From contig JAXHLG010000002.1 of NCBI GenBank assembly GCA_034522495.1, positions 558,001 through 622,000 of the forward strand: a stretch of 64,000 nt of DNA, given 5' to 3'. A program made the position numbers and the translations under genes. Below, piece after piece: positions 25,357 to 34,365 of this stretch (positions within the stretch are counted from its first letter, which is position 1; each line of letters begins with the position of its first letter). The stretch comes from JAXHLG01 sp034522495. Lineage in GTDB: Bacteria > Patescibacteriota > Minisyncoccia > Moranbacterales > DUUL01. The notes under the pieces were generated by a model. That model was given only the letters and a program-made list of their open reading frames with translations. It was not told the DNA's origin and did no database searches.

Positions 25357-26619
25357 ATGGCTGAAGTAAAACCGGAGGTTGAAACATTTGCTAGAATCAA
25401 AGTTGTTGGCGTCGGCGGATCAGGCAGCAACGCTATCACCAGAATGATTGAGTGCAAGCTTTCGGGAGTGGAGTTTGTGGCTGTTAATGCTGACGCGCAG
25501 GACTTGCACGCTTGTGGCGCCAAAGAAAAAATTCATATTGGAAAAAATTTAACCAAAGGACTGGGTACGGGAATGAACCCGGAATTGGGAAGGCAGGCGG
25601 CGGAAGAAAACCGAGACGAAATCCATGAAGCTCTTAAGAGCTGCGATATGGTTTTTGTGGTTTACGGAGCCGGCGGAGGGACCGGGTCCGGAGCGGGTCC
25701 GGTGGTGGCTGAAGCGGCCAGGGAAGCCGGGGCCTTGACAGTGGGAGTAATCACCAAGCCTTTTTCTTTTGAAGGCAAACAAAGAGCGGCTATCGCGGAT
25801 GAATCGCTGGAGAACCTAAAAGACCGAGTGGATACTCTGATTACTATTCAAAACGATAAATTGCTGCAAATAATCGATCGGCAGACTTCTTTATTGAACG
25901 CTTTCCGGATCGTAGACGATGTTTTGAGGCAGGGCGTGCAAGGCATTTCAGACCTGATTACCAAACCGGGAATAGTTAACGTGGATTTTGCGGACATCAA
26001 ATCCGTGATGCAGGACAGCGGTTCGGCTTTAATGGGAGTGGGAGTGGTTGCCGGAGAAAACCGGGCTCAGCAAGCGGCCAAAGAGGCGGTCAACTCTCCT
26101 TTGCTGGATGTTTCCGTGGAAGGAGCCCGAGGAATCCTGTTTAATGTTACCGGCGGAACAGATCTCACAATGATGGAAGTCAACGAAGCGGCCAATCTAA
26201 TCACGGAAAACGTTGATCCCAACGCCAGAATTATTTTCGGAGCGGCTTGTGATGAGACTGTGAAAAAAGGTGAAATCAAAATTACCGTAGTAGCTACGGG
26301 ATTTGACGGCGAAGGCGTGCAACAGGAAGGATTTTTAGAGCAAATTCAAAGCGCTAACTTTGGAGAAGAATCGCAAAAGGAAGAGGAGGAGCAAAACTTT
26401 TACAGCGATTTTGGATCAATTCAGCGCCGGCAAGGACATTCAGAGGGAAAAGAAGAGGAAGAAAGCGGAGGCAAAGCCGGCTTTACTAAAAAGGAAATTG
26501 AGAAAGAGGATGGCGGGGACGAAGATCAAAAAAATGATTTTGTCGACAAAAGTCCGCTGGAAGACTCCGATGACGACTTGGAGATACCGGCATTTATTAG
26601 GAAGAAAATGGGAAAATAA
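25357..26619 (+). CDS. ftsZ: Cell division GTPase FtsZ
   Basis: Tubulin homologue that forms the division ring. The 420-residue protein has the N-terminal GVGGSGSNAI loop, the T7 synergy loop NVDFADIKSVM, a long acidic and disordered linker (about 330-405), and the conserved C-terminal peptide DLEIPAFIRKK that binds FtsA. The GTP signature at residues 104-112 reads GAGGGTGSG, where almost all FtsZ proteins have GMGGGTGTG; the form here contains the tubulin-type GGGTGSG. The segment before it (VFVVYGAG) also departs from the usual FVTAGMG. No Shine-Dalgarno. It has its own promoter. Confidence 0.97.
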   Translation: MAEVKPEVETFARIKVVGVGGSGSNAITRMIECKLSGVEFVAVNADAQDLHACGAKEKIHIGKNLTKGLGTGMNPELGRQAAEENRDEIHEALKSCDMVFVVYGAGGGTGSGAGPVVAEAAREAGALTVGVITKPFSFEGKQRAAIADESLENLKDRVDTLITIQNDKLLQIIDRQTSLLNAFRIVDDVLRQGVQGISDLITKPGIVNVDFADIKSVMQDSGSALMGVGVVAGENRAQQAAKEAVNSPLLDVSVEGARGILFNVTGGTDLTMMEVNEAANLITENVDPNARIIFGAACDETVKKGEIKITVVATGFDGEGVQQEGFLEQIQSANFGEESQKEEEEQNFYSDFGSIQRRQGHSEGKEEEESGGKAGFTKKEIEKEDGGDEDQKNDFVDKSPLEDSDDDLEIPAFIRKKMGK

Positions 26620-26672
26620 TACATGGTTTTTTGTTTGGAAAGGTGTGCTTATAAAATCCGAACAAAAAGGCA

Positions 26673-26701
26673 TTGACATTTATTCAACGGTTTTGTAGAA
26701 T
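26673..26701 (+). promoter_or_regulatory. Promoter of the rpsL-rpsG-fusA cluster
   Basis: Consensus TTGACA (26673-26678), a 17-bp spacer and TAGAAT (26696-26701), with a leader of about 63 nt before rpsL. Confidence 0.75.
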
Positions 26702-26770
26702 CGTAATTGCTTGTTTACGTTCAAGTTCCAATTGTTTTTAATCGAATAATCAAATAATATTTTAATCAGT

Positions 26771-27187
26771 ATGCCGACAATTAATCAACTAATTAGAAAA
26801 CCCAGGAAAAAAGTTGCCAAAAAATCGCAAACCACTGCGCTTGATTTCGGGTTTAACACCATTCAGAACAAGCCGGTAAGCTACCCTTCTTGCTACAAAA
26901 GGGGCGTGTGCGTTAAGGTGGGCACTACCAGCCCGAAAAAGCCTAATTCGGCCTTGCGTAAAATCGCCAGAGTGAAACTGACCAACGGCAGGGAAGTAAC
27001 AGCCTATATTCCAGGAGAGGGGCATAATTTACAGGAGCACTCCATTGTTTTACTAAGAGGCGGAAGAGTTCCGGATCTTCCCGGCGTGAGATATCAGGTA
27101 GTCAGAGGAGTCTTGGACGCAGCCGGAGTGGAAGGCAGAAAAAACAGCAGATCCAAATACGGCTGCAAAAAACCCAAGGAGAAATAA
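26771..27187 (+). CDS. rpsL: 30S ribosomal protein S12
   Basis: Core protein of the small-subunit decoding centre. The 138 residues match the family throughout: MPTINQLIRKPRKK, then TTSPKKPNSALRKIARVKL holding the decoding-centre lysine that is mutated in streptomycin resistance (lysine here, so the wild-type state), then GGRVPDLPGVRY and RSKYG near the end. It is the first gene of the classic str cluster. The gap to rpsG is 251 bp, longer than usual, and contains a hairpin. Confidence 0.99.
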   Translation: MPTINQLIRKPRKKVAKKSQTTALDFGFNTIQNKPVSYPSCYKRGVCVKVGTTSPKKPNSALRKIARVKLTNGREVTAYIPGEGHNLQEHSIVLLRGGRVPDLPGVRYQVVRGVLDAAGVEGRKNSRSKYGCKKPKEK

Positions 27188-27210
27188 GTTTTTAAACGCA
27201 AACGATAAAG

Positions 27211-27254
27211 CTCAGGCAATGAAGGCGGATGATAACCGAAAATTGCACCCTGAG
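27211..27254 (+). promoter_or_regulatory. Hairpin in the rpsL-rpsG intercistronic region (possible S7 site)
   Basis: CTCAGG-CAAT (27211-27220) pairs with ATTG (27242-27245) and CCTGAG (27249-27254) around a 21-base loop with a 3-base bulge. In E. coli the S12-S7 spacer folds into the site where S7 represses its own operon; the position is the same here. Function is inferred from position only. The rest of the gap is tttgtgctttg low-complexity text. Confidence 0.35.
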
Positions 27255-27438
27255 AAAGAGCAAAAATATCTTGAAGATGTAAAATAATTTTGTGTTTGTG
27301 AATTGGGTTTTGTAATTTGTGCTTTGTTTGTGCTTTGTGCTTTTTTGATTTGTGTTTTATAAAGTATTTGTTGTTGGCTAATTCGATGGATTTATTTTTT
27401 TTGAAGAAAATTTGCTTAGAATTTAATAATGTCAATTT

Positions 27439-27906
27439 ATGTCTAGAAAAATTACATATTACAAGAAAAATTGGACGCCCGATTCCGTGTACAACTCGAT
27501 AATTGTGGGCAGGTTTACGGGCCACTTAATGAAAGGCGGGAAAAGATCGGTGGCTGAAAAGATTATTTATGATTCATTTGATGAAATCCATCAAAGAACC
27601 AAAAGAGGCGGACTAAACGTTTTTGAGCAAGCCATCAAGAACGTTTCTCCTTTAATGGAATTGAAAAGCAGAAGAATCGGAGGCGCCAATTACCAAGTGC
27701 CTGTGCCGGTGATCGGGGACAGAAGGGCGACTTTGGCTATGAGGTGGATCAAGGATGCAGCGGCGGCCAGGAAAGGCAAAAAAATGTCATCCAGATTGGC
27801 CGATGAATTGGTTGAAGCGGCAGAGAAGAAAGGCGCGGCTTTTAAGAAGAGGGAGGATACTCATAGAATGGCTGAAGCTAATAAAGCTTTTGCTCATTTT
27901 GCATAG
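27439..27906 (+). CDS. rpsG: 30S ribosomal protein S7
   Basis: Primary binder of the 16S rRNA 3' major domain. The 155-residue protein shows the expected basic N-terminus (MSRKITYYKKNWTPDSVYNS), GRFTGHLMKGGKRSVAEKI, GGANYQVPVPV and the C-terminal AEANKAFAHF. It is second in the str cluster. No Shine-Dalgarno before the ATG. A 225-bp gap with GGATACAAG-type repeat text separates it from fusA. Confidence 0.99.
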   Translation: MSRKITYYKKNWTPDSVYNSIIVGRFTGHLMKGGKRSVAEKIIYDSFDEIHQRTKRGGLNVFEQAIKNVSPLMELKSRRIGGANYQVPVPVIGDRRATLAMRWIKDAAAARKGKKMSSRLADELVEAAEKKGAAFKKREDTHRMAEANKAFAHFA

Positions 27907-28131
27907 ATATTTTGCAAACAAAATAGATTCCAAGATACAAGGATACAAGGACACAAGGATACAAATAATAACCAATAATCAAACTTCAATTATTCAAACT
28001 ACTTTTTGAATATTTATATTTGAAGTTTGCTTGAGTCTTGTGTTTTGCAGGATTTGTAAAGCTTTAAACCGGTCAACGCAACAGTAGAAAAACCAACAAG
28101 AAGTTTTAATTAAATTATAAATACTTGAAGA

Positions 28132-30219
28132 ATGCCAAGAAATTATCCAATTGAAAAAAATAGAAATATAGGGATTATCGCCCATATTGATGCCGGTAAA
28201 ACAACTACTACCGAGCGTGTTTTGTTTTATACCGGCATTTCGCACAAAATCGGCGAAGTGCACGAGGGAGAAGCCGTTATGGACTGGATGGCCCAGGAGA
28301 GAGAAAGGGGCATTACTATTACCTCAGCGGCCACCACTTGCTATTGGGGCGATTACCAGATCAATATTATCGACACGCCCGGACATGTGGATTTCACGGT
28401 TGAAGTGGAAAGATCTCTTCGCGTATTGGACGGCGGAATAGTTGTGTTTGATGGGAAAGAAGGCGTAGAGCCTCAATCGGAAACCGTTTGGAAGCAAGCC
28501 GATAAATACAATGTTCCCAGAGTTTGTTTTATTAATAAAATTGATAAAGAGGGAGCGGATTTTGAAAGGTCGTTCGATTCTATCCAAAAAAGATTGTCTC
28601 CTCATGCCATGGCGGTCCAATATCCAATCGGTCAGGACGCCGGCCACAAGGGAGTGGTGGACTTGATTAAAATGAAAGCGATTTATTTCCAAGGCCAGTA
28701 TGGAGAAAAAATGGAAGAAGAGGAAATCCCGGAAGATTTGGTGGAAACAGCCAAAAAATGGAGAGAGGCTATGATAGAGAAAGTCTCGGAAGTGGATGAT
28801 CAAGTAATGGAAAAATTTCTCGAAGGCCAAGACGTTTCCGAGGAAGAGCTTAAAAGAGGCATAAGAACAGGCACGATTGCCGGAGAAATCCATGCGGTTT
28901 ACACCGGTACGGCCTTAAAGAACAAGGGCGTTCAGCCTTTGCTGGATGCTGTCGTTGACTTTCTGCCCTCTCCGGCAGATGTTCCGCCGGTAGAAGGAGT
29001 AGACATGAAGGACGAAAATGAGAAACTCAACAGAAAAGCCTCCGATGAGGAACCTTTTTCAGCTTTAGCGTTCAAGGTGGCTACGGATCCCTACGTTGGC
29101 CAGCTGGTGTTTTTCCGGGTTTATTCCGGATCATTGAAAGCCGGATCTTATGTTCTCAATTCTACCAAAAACAAGAAAGAAAGGGTGGGCAGGATACTGA
29201 GAATGCACTCCAACCATCGAGAAGAAATGGAAGATATATTTGCCGGCGGCATTGGTGCGCTAGTGGGACTCAAAAACACTTCCACCGGCGATACGCTCTG
29301 TGACGAGAAAGAAACCATCATCCTCGAAACTATCAAATTTCCCGAACCCGTTATTTCCATATCAATTGAACCTAAAACCAAGGCCGATCAGGAAAAGATG
29401 GCAACGGCTTTGAGAAAGCTGGCAGATGAAGACCCCACTTTTACGATTAGAACCGATGAAGAAACCGCTCAGACAGTGATCTCCGGAATGGGAGAACTGC
29501 ACTTAGACATAATTGTTGACAGATTAAAAAGAGAATTTAAAGTAGAGGCGAATGTCGGCCGCCCTCAAGTGGCTTACAGGGAAACCATCAAGGGCCAAGC
29601 GGATGCAGAAGGAAAATACATCAAGCAATCCGGCGGAAGAGGCCAATACGGACATTGTTGGCTTAAGGTGGAGCCGCTGGAAGAAGGCGCCGGCTTTGAA
29701 TTTGTGGATGAAATAAAAGGCGGTATTATCCCCGGCGAGTATATACCGGCAATTCAAAAAGGAATCAAAGAGGCCATGGAGAAGGGAATTCAAGCGGGCT
29801 ATCCCTTGGTGGACTTGAAAGCCACTGTTTATGACGGTTCTTACCACGAAGTGGACTCTTCCGAGGCAGCTTTCAAAATCGCAGGCTCTATGGCATTCCA
29901 AGAGGCGGCTAAAAACGCTTCCCCGATTATTATGGAACCGATAATGAGAGTGGAAGCAATAACCCCGGAGGAGTTTATGGGGGATGTTGTGGGAGATTTG
30001 AATTCCAAGAGAGGTCAAATTGAAGAAATGGAAGACAGAGGAGAAGGCCGAGCCAAAACCAAAGTTATCCACGCTCTTGTTCCGCTTGCCAACCTTTTTG
30101 GCTACTCCACTCAATTAAGATCCATGTCGCAAGGCAGGGCTAACTATTCCATGGAATTCGATCATTATGCGGAAGTTCCATCCAGCGTTGCCGAGAAGAT
30201 CAAAAATGGAGAAGTTTAA
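28132..30219 (+). CDS. fusA: Elongation factor G
   Basis: Ribosomal translocase and recycling GTPase. The 695-residue, five-domain protein has G1 AHIDAGKTTTTERVLFYTG at residue 18 onward, the switch I segment GITITSAATT, G3 DTPGHVDF, G4 NKID, domain IV GGRGQYGHCWLKVEP and the domain V end MSQGRANYSMEFDHYAEVP. It lies between rpsG and tuf as in most bacteria. TATAAAT lies about 20 bp before the ATG and could provide an internal promoter. No Shine-Dalgarno. Confidence 0.99.
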   Translation: MPRNYPIEKNRNIGIIAHIDAGKTTTTERVLFYTGISHKIGEVHEGEAVMDWMAQERERGITITSAATTCYWGDYQINIIDTPGHVDFTVEVERSLRVLDGGIVVFDGKEGVEPQSETVWKQADKYNVPRVCFINKIDKEGADFERSFDSIQKRLSPHAMAVQYPIGQDAGHKGVVDLIKMKAIYFQGQYGEKMEEEEIPEDLVETAKKWREAMIEKVSEVDDQVMEKFLEGQDVSEEELKRGIRTGTIAGEIHAVYTGTALKNKGVQPLLDAVVDFLPSPADVPPVEGVDMKDENEKLNRKASDEEPFSALAFKVATDPYVGQLVFFRVYSGSLKAGSYVLNSTKNKKERVGRILRMHSNHREEMEDIFAGGIGALVGLKNTSTGDTLCDEKETIILETIKFPEPVISISIEPKTKADQEKMATALRKLADEDPTFTIRTDEETAQTVISGMGELHLDIIVDRLKREFKVEANVGRPQVAYRETIKGQADAEGKYIKQSGGRGQYGHCWLKVEPLEEGAGFEFVDEIKGGIIPGEYIPAIQKGIKEAMEKGIQAGYPLVDLKATVYDGSYHEVDSSEAAFKIAGSMAFQEAAKNASPIIMEPIMRVEAITPEEFMGDVVGDLNSKRGQIEEMEDRGEGRAKTKVIHALVPLANLFGYSTQLRSMSQGRANYSMEFDHYAEVPSSVAEKIKNGEV

Positions 30220-30223
30220 GGAT

Positions 30224-30251
30224 TTGACAAAAACTGCAGCTTTGTTAAAAT
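30224..30251 (+). promoter_or_regulatory. tuf promoter
   Basis: TTGACA (30224-30229), a 16-bp spacer and TAAAAT (30246-30251), starting 4 bp after the fusA stop. tuf can be transcribed independently. Confidence 0.75.
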
Positions 30252-30302
30252 TAAGATTGGCGAACGTATTAATAATAAGTAATTAATAAATCTAAAAATA
30301 AT

Positions 30303-30344
30303 AATCTGTCTTAGCGAAAGAATTAAAATTCGCTAGCGCAGATT
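30303..30344 (+). promoter_or_regulatory. Leader hairpin directly before tuf
   Basis: AATCTG and TAGCGAA pair with TTCGCTA and CAGATT around a symmetric 3x3 internal loop and a 10-base apical loop. The stem ends 11 bases before the tuf ATG, where it could affect ribosome access. Confidence 0.5.
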
Positions 30345-30355
30345 AAAGAAAAAAT

Positions 30356-31549
30356 ATGACTGAAAAATTCGAAAGGAGTAAGACTCATATCAACGTGGGA
30401 ACTATCGGACACGTTGACCATGGAAAAACTACTCTTACCGCGGCAATCCTGCACGCTATGGAATTGGCGGGAAAGAAAGGCTCTCACAAGAGCGTAGCTG
30501 AAATAGATAAAGCCCCGGAAGAAAAAGAAAGGGGAATTACTATTGCTACCGCTCATGTGGAATACGAAACCGACAAGAGGCACTATGCTCATGTGGACTG
30601 TCCGGGGCACGCTGACTATGTTAAAAACATGATCACCGGCGCGGCTCAAATGGACGGCTCAATCTTGGTGGTTTCGGCCACTGACGGACCTATGCCTCAA
30701 ACCAGAGAACACATTCTCCTGGCCAGACAGGTGGGAGTGCCCGAGATAGTGGTTTTCCTCAACAAGGTGGACATGGTGGAGGATCCCGAGTTGATTGATT
30801 TAGTGGAAGAAGAGGTCAGGGAATTATTGACTCAGTATGAATTTGACGGAGACAATGCTTCCATCGTCAGAGGATCCGCTTTGAAAGCTTTAGAAGCCAA
30901 GGATCAAAACGATGAATCAGTTAAACCGATTTTTGAAATTTTGGAAGCTTTGGACGAAAAAATACCGGAGCCTCAAAGAGACATTGAAAAGCCTTTCCTG
31001 CTTCCCATCGAAGACATCTTTACCATTGAAGGAAGAGGTACTGTGGTAACGGGAAGAATCGAAAGAGGCCAAGTGACCGTTAATGAAGAAGTTGAAATTG
31101 TGGGCCTTAAAGATACCTCCAAAACAACCGTTACCGGCATTGAAATGTTTAATAAAACCTTGGAAAAGGGCGAAGCCGGCGATAACGCGGGAATTCTATT
31201 GAGGGGGGTTAAAAAAGAGGACGTGGAAAGAGGACAAGTTTTGGCTAAGCCGGGAAGTATTAAGCCCCACAGCGAATTTGAAGCCGAGGTTTATATTCTA
31301 ACCAAAGACGAAGGCGGACGCCACACTCCATTCTTCAAAGGATACAAACCCCAATTCTACATCAGGACGACTGATGTTACCGGCGAGGTTGTTTTGCCGG
31401 AAGGAACTGAGATGGTAATGCCTGGAGATACTGTTAACATCAATATAAAATTGGTTGCTCCGGTCGCGATGGAAGATGGAATGAGATTTGCTATTCGAGA
31501 AGGCGGTAAAACCGTAGGCGCGGGAGTGGTTACCAAAATTTCCAAGTAA
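30356..31549 (+). CDS. tuf: Elongation factor Tu
   Basis: GTPase that delivers aminoacyl-tRNA to the ribosome. The 397-residue protein has G1 GHVDHGKT at 18-25, switch I RGITIATAHVEYET, DCPGHADYVKNMI, NKVDMV and the full domains II and III ending GAGVVTKISK. Only this copy is in the window. It has its own promoter, a leader hairpin and a strong terminator, so it is a separate transcription unit from fusA. Confidence 0.99.
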   Translation: MTEKFERSKTHINVGTIGHVDHGKTTLTAAILHAMELAGKKGSHKSVAEIDKAPEEKERGITIATAHVEYETDKRHYAHVDCPGHADYVKNMITGAAQMDGSILVVSATDGPMPQTREHILLARQVGVPEIVVFLNKVDMVEDPELIDLVEEEVRELLTQYEFDGDNASIVRGSALKALEAKDQNDESVKPIFEILEALDEKIPEPQRDIEKPFLLPIEDIFTIEGRGTVVTGRIERGQVTVNEEVEIVGLKDTSKTTVTGIEMFNKTLEKGEAGDNAGILLRGVKKEDVERGQVLAKPGSIKPHSEFEAEVYILTKDEGGRHTPFFKGYKPQFYIRTTDVTGEVVLPEGTEMVMPGDTVNINIKLVAPVAMEDGMRFAIREGGKTVGAGVVTKISK

Positions 31550-31564
31550 ATTTCCTCGATGATT

Positions 31565-31596
31565 AAAACAGCCCCGTATCAAGGGGCTGTTTTTTT
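31565..31596 (+). terminator. tuf terminator
   Basis: A perfect 11-bp stem, AAAACAGCCCC/GGGGCTGTTTT, with a 7-base loop and a T tract. Confidence 0.93.
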
Positions 31597-31702
31597 ACGC
31601 AAATAAACTCTAAACTCTTGGATTTACCCATAACATTTTACCCTCCCCTACAGAAACAGCCCCCCTATGATTTTGCGCCGATCTTTGATATAATACGCCC
31701 AT

Positions 31703-34315
31703 GTGTTAAAAGCTTTACAAGAAAAAATGAAAAATAAAGAAAAAATGAAAAACAATGATTGGCACAACCTTTCTTCTGAAAAAGTTGCAGAAATTTTGGA
31801 AGTTGACGCCAAGGCAGGGTTGGAAGAAAAGGAAGTGTCTCACAGAAGGCGAAAATACGGTAAAAACAAAATATCCAAAGAAAAGAAGTTTTCCCGGTTT
31901 AAGATTTTATTAAGCCAGCTGCGCAGCCCCCTAATTTATATTTTGATATTTGCGGCAGGCGTGACGTTTTTTTTGGGGAATTGGACCGATTCGCTGGTGA
32001 TTATTTTAGCGGTGGCGGTGAATTCCGCATTCGGCTACTGGGAAGAGGCCAAGGTATCCAAGATCTTTAAGAAATTGCGTTCGGCCTTGAAAACCAAGGC
32101 CATAGTTATTCGAGAAGGAAGAAAAAAAGAAATCTTGCAGGAAAAATTAGTAGTTGGCGATATTATCAGACTAAAAACCGGCAATAAAATACCGGCAGAC
32201 GCCAGAGTGGTAGAATCTGATAACTTGCGGGTATCCGAGGCGATTCTGACCGGCGAGTCAGAGCCTTCGCGGAAGATCGCCAAAAAGCTTCCCAAGGATA
32301 CTCAGCTAGCCGAAAGAGAGAATATGGCATATCTGGGAAGCCTGGTTGAATCCGGAAGCGCTAAAGCCATCGTAGTGGCGGTAGGAGACGATACCAAAAC
32401 CGGAGACATCGCCAATATGCTCCGAGAAACTCGGGAAGAAAAAAGCCCGCTTCAGAAAAAAATGATCTCTTTTGGACGAGTTATCGGTAGCGTAATCGGG
32501 GTTTTATCCGTAGTTCTTTTTCTGGGCGGGCTTATCCGGGGAGACAGCGTTGTGCAAACATTCGAGGCGGCGGTGGCAATTGCTGTTGGCGGAATCCCCG
32601 AGTCATTGCCGGTGGTTATGACCGTGATACTGGCTATAGGAGTAGAAAGGCTATTGAAAAAGAAAGGCCTGGTAAGGAAAATGAATTCAGTGGAAACTCT
32701 CGGCTCTGCTTCCATTATATGCTTGGACAAAACTAAAACTTTAACCCAGGGCAAAATGGAAGCGGATGAGATTGTTGCCGAAGATGACAACGCAGCTATT
32801 AGAATTGCAGTTTTGTGTAACGCGGCTTACGCGGAAAATCCGGAAAAAAAGATGGAAAAGTGGAAAGTTAACGGCTCTCCCACTGATAAGGGGTTGTTTT
32901 TTACCGGCCGAAAAAAAGGCCTATTCAAGCATGATTTGGAAAAGGAATCCAAAGAATTGATAAAGCTGGAATTTAACTTTGGCAATAAATACCAAGCCGC
33001 CTTAAGAGAAGAAAAAGACGGTTATCGCTTATATGTCACCGGCGCTCCGGAGGAGGTTCTTAGCAGATCCAAAAAACAAGGCAAATGGGAAGGGCGATCT
33101 CAAGCAATGGCCCAGGAAGGGTTGAGAGTGGTGGCATTGGCAAGAAAGGAAATTGCGAAACCGCCTAAAACCAAAGAAGAACTGGCCAAGCAGGTAAAGG
33201 ATCTTGACTTTGCAGGGTTGGTTGGCTTTAAGGATCCGCTTAGGCCGGATATAGCATCCGCTATAAAAAAGGCGCGTCAAGCGGGGGTAAGGCCCATTAT
33301 TATTACCGGCGATCAAAAGAAAACAGCCCAGTTTGTGGCTAAAGAGGCGGGAATAGAGTTTGAAGAGGATCAGGTTATGGAAGGCCGGGAATTGGAAAAA
33401 ATGTCGGATGAAGAACTTTCGGATGTAGTTGATAAGTATAGAATATATGCCAGGACGGAACCGAAGCATAAAATCAGGATTGTCTCGGCCTGGCAAAAAA
33501 AGGGAGAGATTGTGGCTATGGTGGGAGACGGAGTGAATGACGCTCCGGCCATTAAGAAAGCAGATATTGGGCTCTCCTTGGGATCGGGGACGGAAATTGC
33601 CAAAGAAGCCTCTGATTTGATTCTGCTTAATGACAGCTTTAAAATAATTGTTCAAGCCATTTCCGAAGGACGAACCATTTTGGACAATCTAAGAAAGTCT
33701 ATAGCCTATGTGCTAAGCGATTCTTTTGCTTCTATCATTGTTGTGGGAGCCGCTAGAATAGTATTTGGGTGGCCTCTCCCCATTTTGCCGGTGCAAATTT
33801 TATGGAATAATTTCATTGAAGACAGTTTGCCGACGATCTCCTACGCTTTTGAAGACTCTGAAAAGGATGTGATGAAAAGAAAGGCTTCTGCCCAAAAACA
33901 GCCCCTTCTCAACAAGGAGATGAAAACTTTGATATTTTTTACCGGAATAATAAAGCAATTTCTGGTTTTGTTTCTGTTTTGGTTGCTTTGGAAGGAAATG
34001 GCTTGGAATCTCGACTATGTTAGAACCTTGATATTCGGAACATTCGCTTTTGATACCGCTTTTGTCATTTTTTCATTTAAAAACCTCAGGAAAAATATTT
34101 GGCAGATAAACCCGTTTTCCAACAAGTGGCTAAATATATCTTCTCTATTTGCCATCGGAGCTTTTGTTTCCACGCTATATGTTCCATTCTTAAGCGGTCT
34201 TATTAAAACCGTTCCCTTGGACTTAAAAGGATGGCTGATTTTATTTGCCTTTGTTGCTGTAAATATTTCCCTTATTGAACTAACCAAATGGTTCTTCATT
34301 TCCCGTTCGAGATAG
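31703..34315 (+). CDS. Cation-transporting P-type ATPase (PII-like) with altered phosphorylation motif
   Basis: ATP-driven ion pump in the cytoplasmic membrane, most like Ca2+-type pumps: cation ATPase N-terminal domain, actuator motif LTGES, PESLP in the fourth membrane helix, hinge motif GDGVNDAPA, and six C-terminal helices. The phosphorylation motif reads DKTKTLT (D342 to T348) where DKTGTLT is nearly universal; the lysine codon AAA at 32735-32737 is clear. Substrate unknown. The frame opens with GTG at 31703, only 8 bp after a TATAAT box (31689-31694), which would make it almost leaderless. ATGs at 31727 and 31745 are alternatives. No Shine-Dalgarno. Confidence 0.92.
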   Translation: MLKALQEKMKNKEKMKNNDWHNLSSEKVAEILEVDAKAGLEEKEVSHRRRKYGKNKISKEKKFSRFKILLSQLRSPLIYILIFAAGVTFFLGNWTDSLVIILAVAVNSAFGYWEEAKVSKIFKKLRSALKTKAIVIREGRKKEILQEKLVVGDIIRLKTGNKIPADARVVESDNLRVSEAILTGESEPSRKIAKKLPKDTQLAERENMAYLGSLVESGSAKAIVVAVGDDTKTGDIANMLRETREEKSPLQKKMISFGRVIGSVIGVLSVVLFLGGLIRGDSVVQTFEAAVAIAVGGIPESLPVVMTVILAIGVERLLKKKGLVRKMNSVETLGSASIICLDKTKTLTQGKMEADEIVAEDDNAAIRIAVLCNAAYAENPEKKMEKWKVNGSPTDKGLFFTGRKKGLFKHDLEKESKELIKLEFNFGNKYQAALREEKDGYRLYVTGAPEEVLSRSKKQGKWEGRSQAMAQEGLRVVALARKEIAKPPKTKEELAKQVKDLDFAGLVGFKDPLRPDIASAIKKARQAGVRPIIITGDQKKTAQFVAKEAGIEFEEDQVMEGRELEKMSDEELSDVVDKYRIYARTEPKHKIRIVSAWQKKGEIVAMVGDGVNDAPAIKKADIGLSLGSGTEIAKEASDLILLNDSFKIIVQAISEGRTILDNLRKSIAYVLSDSFASIIVVGAARIVFGWPLPILPVQILWNNFIEDSLPTISYAFEDSEKDVMKRKASAQKQPLLNKEMKTLIFFTGIIKQFLVLFLFWLLWKEMAWNLDYVRTLIFGTFAFDTAFVIFSFKNLRKNIWQINPFSNKWLNISSLFAIGAFVSTLYVPFLSGLIKTVPLDLKGWLILFAFVAVNISLIELTKWFFISRSR

Positions 34316-34365
34316 AAGAAACCGGCATTGAATGCATTGTTTCCAAAGAGTTTAAATGTCTCTTT

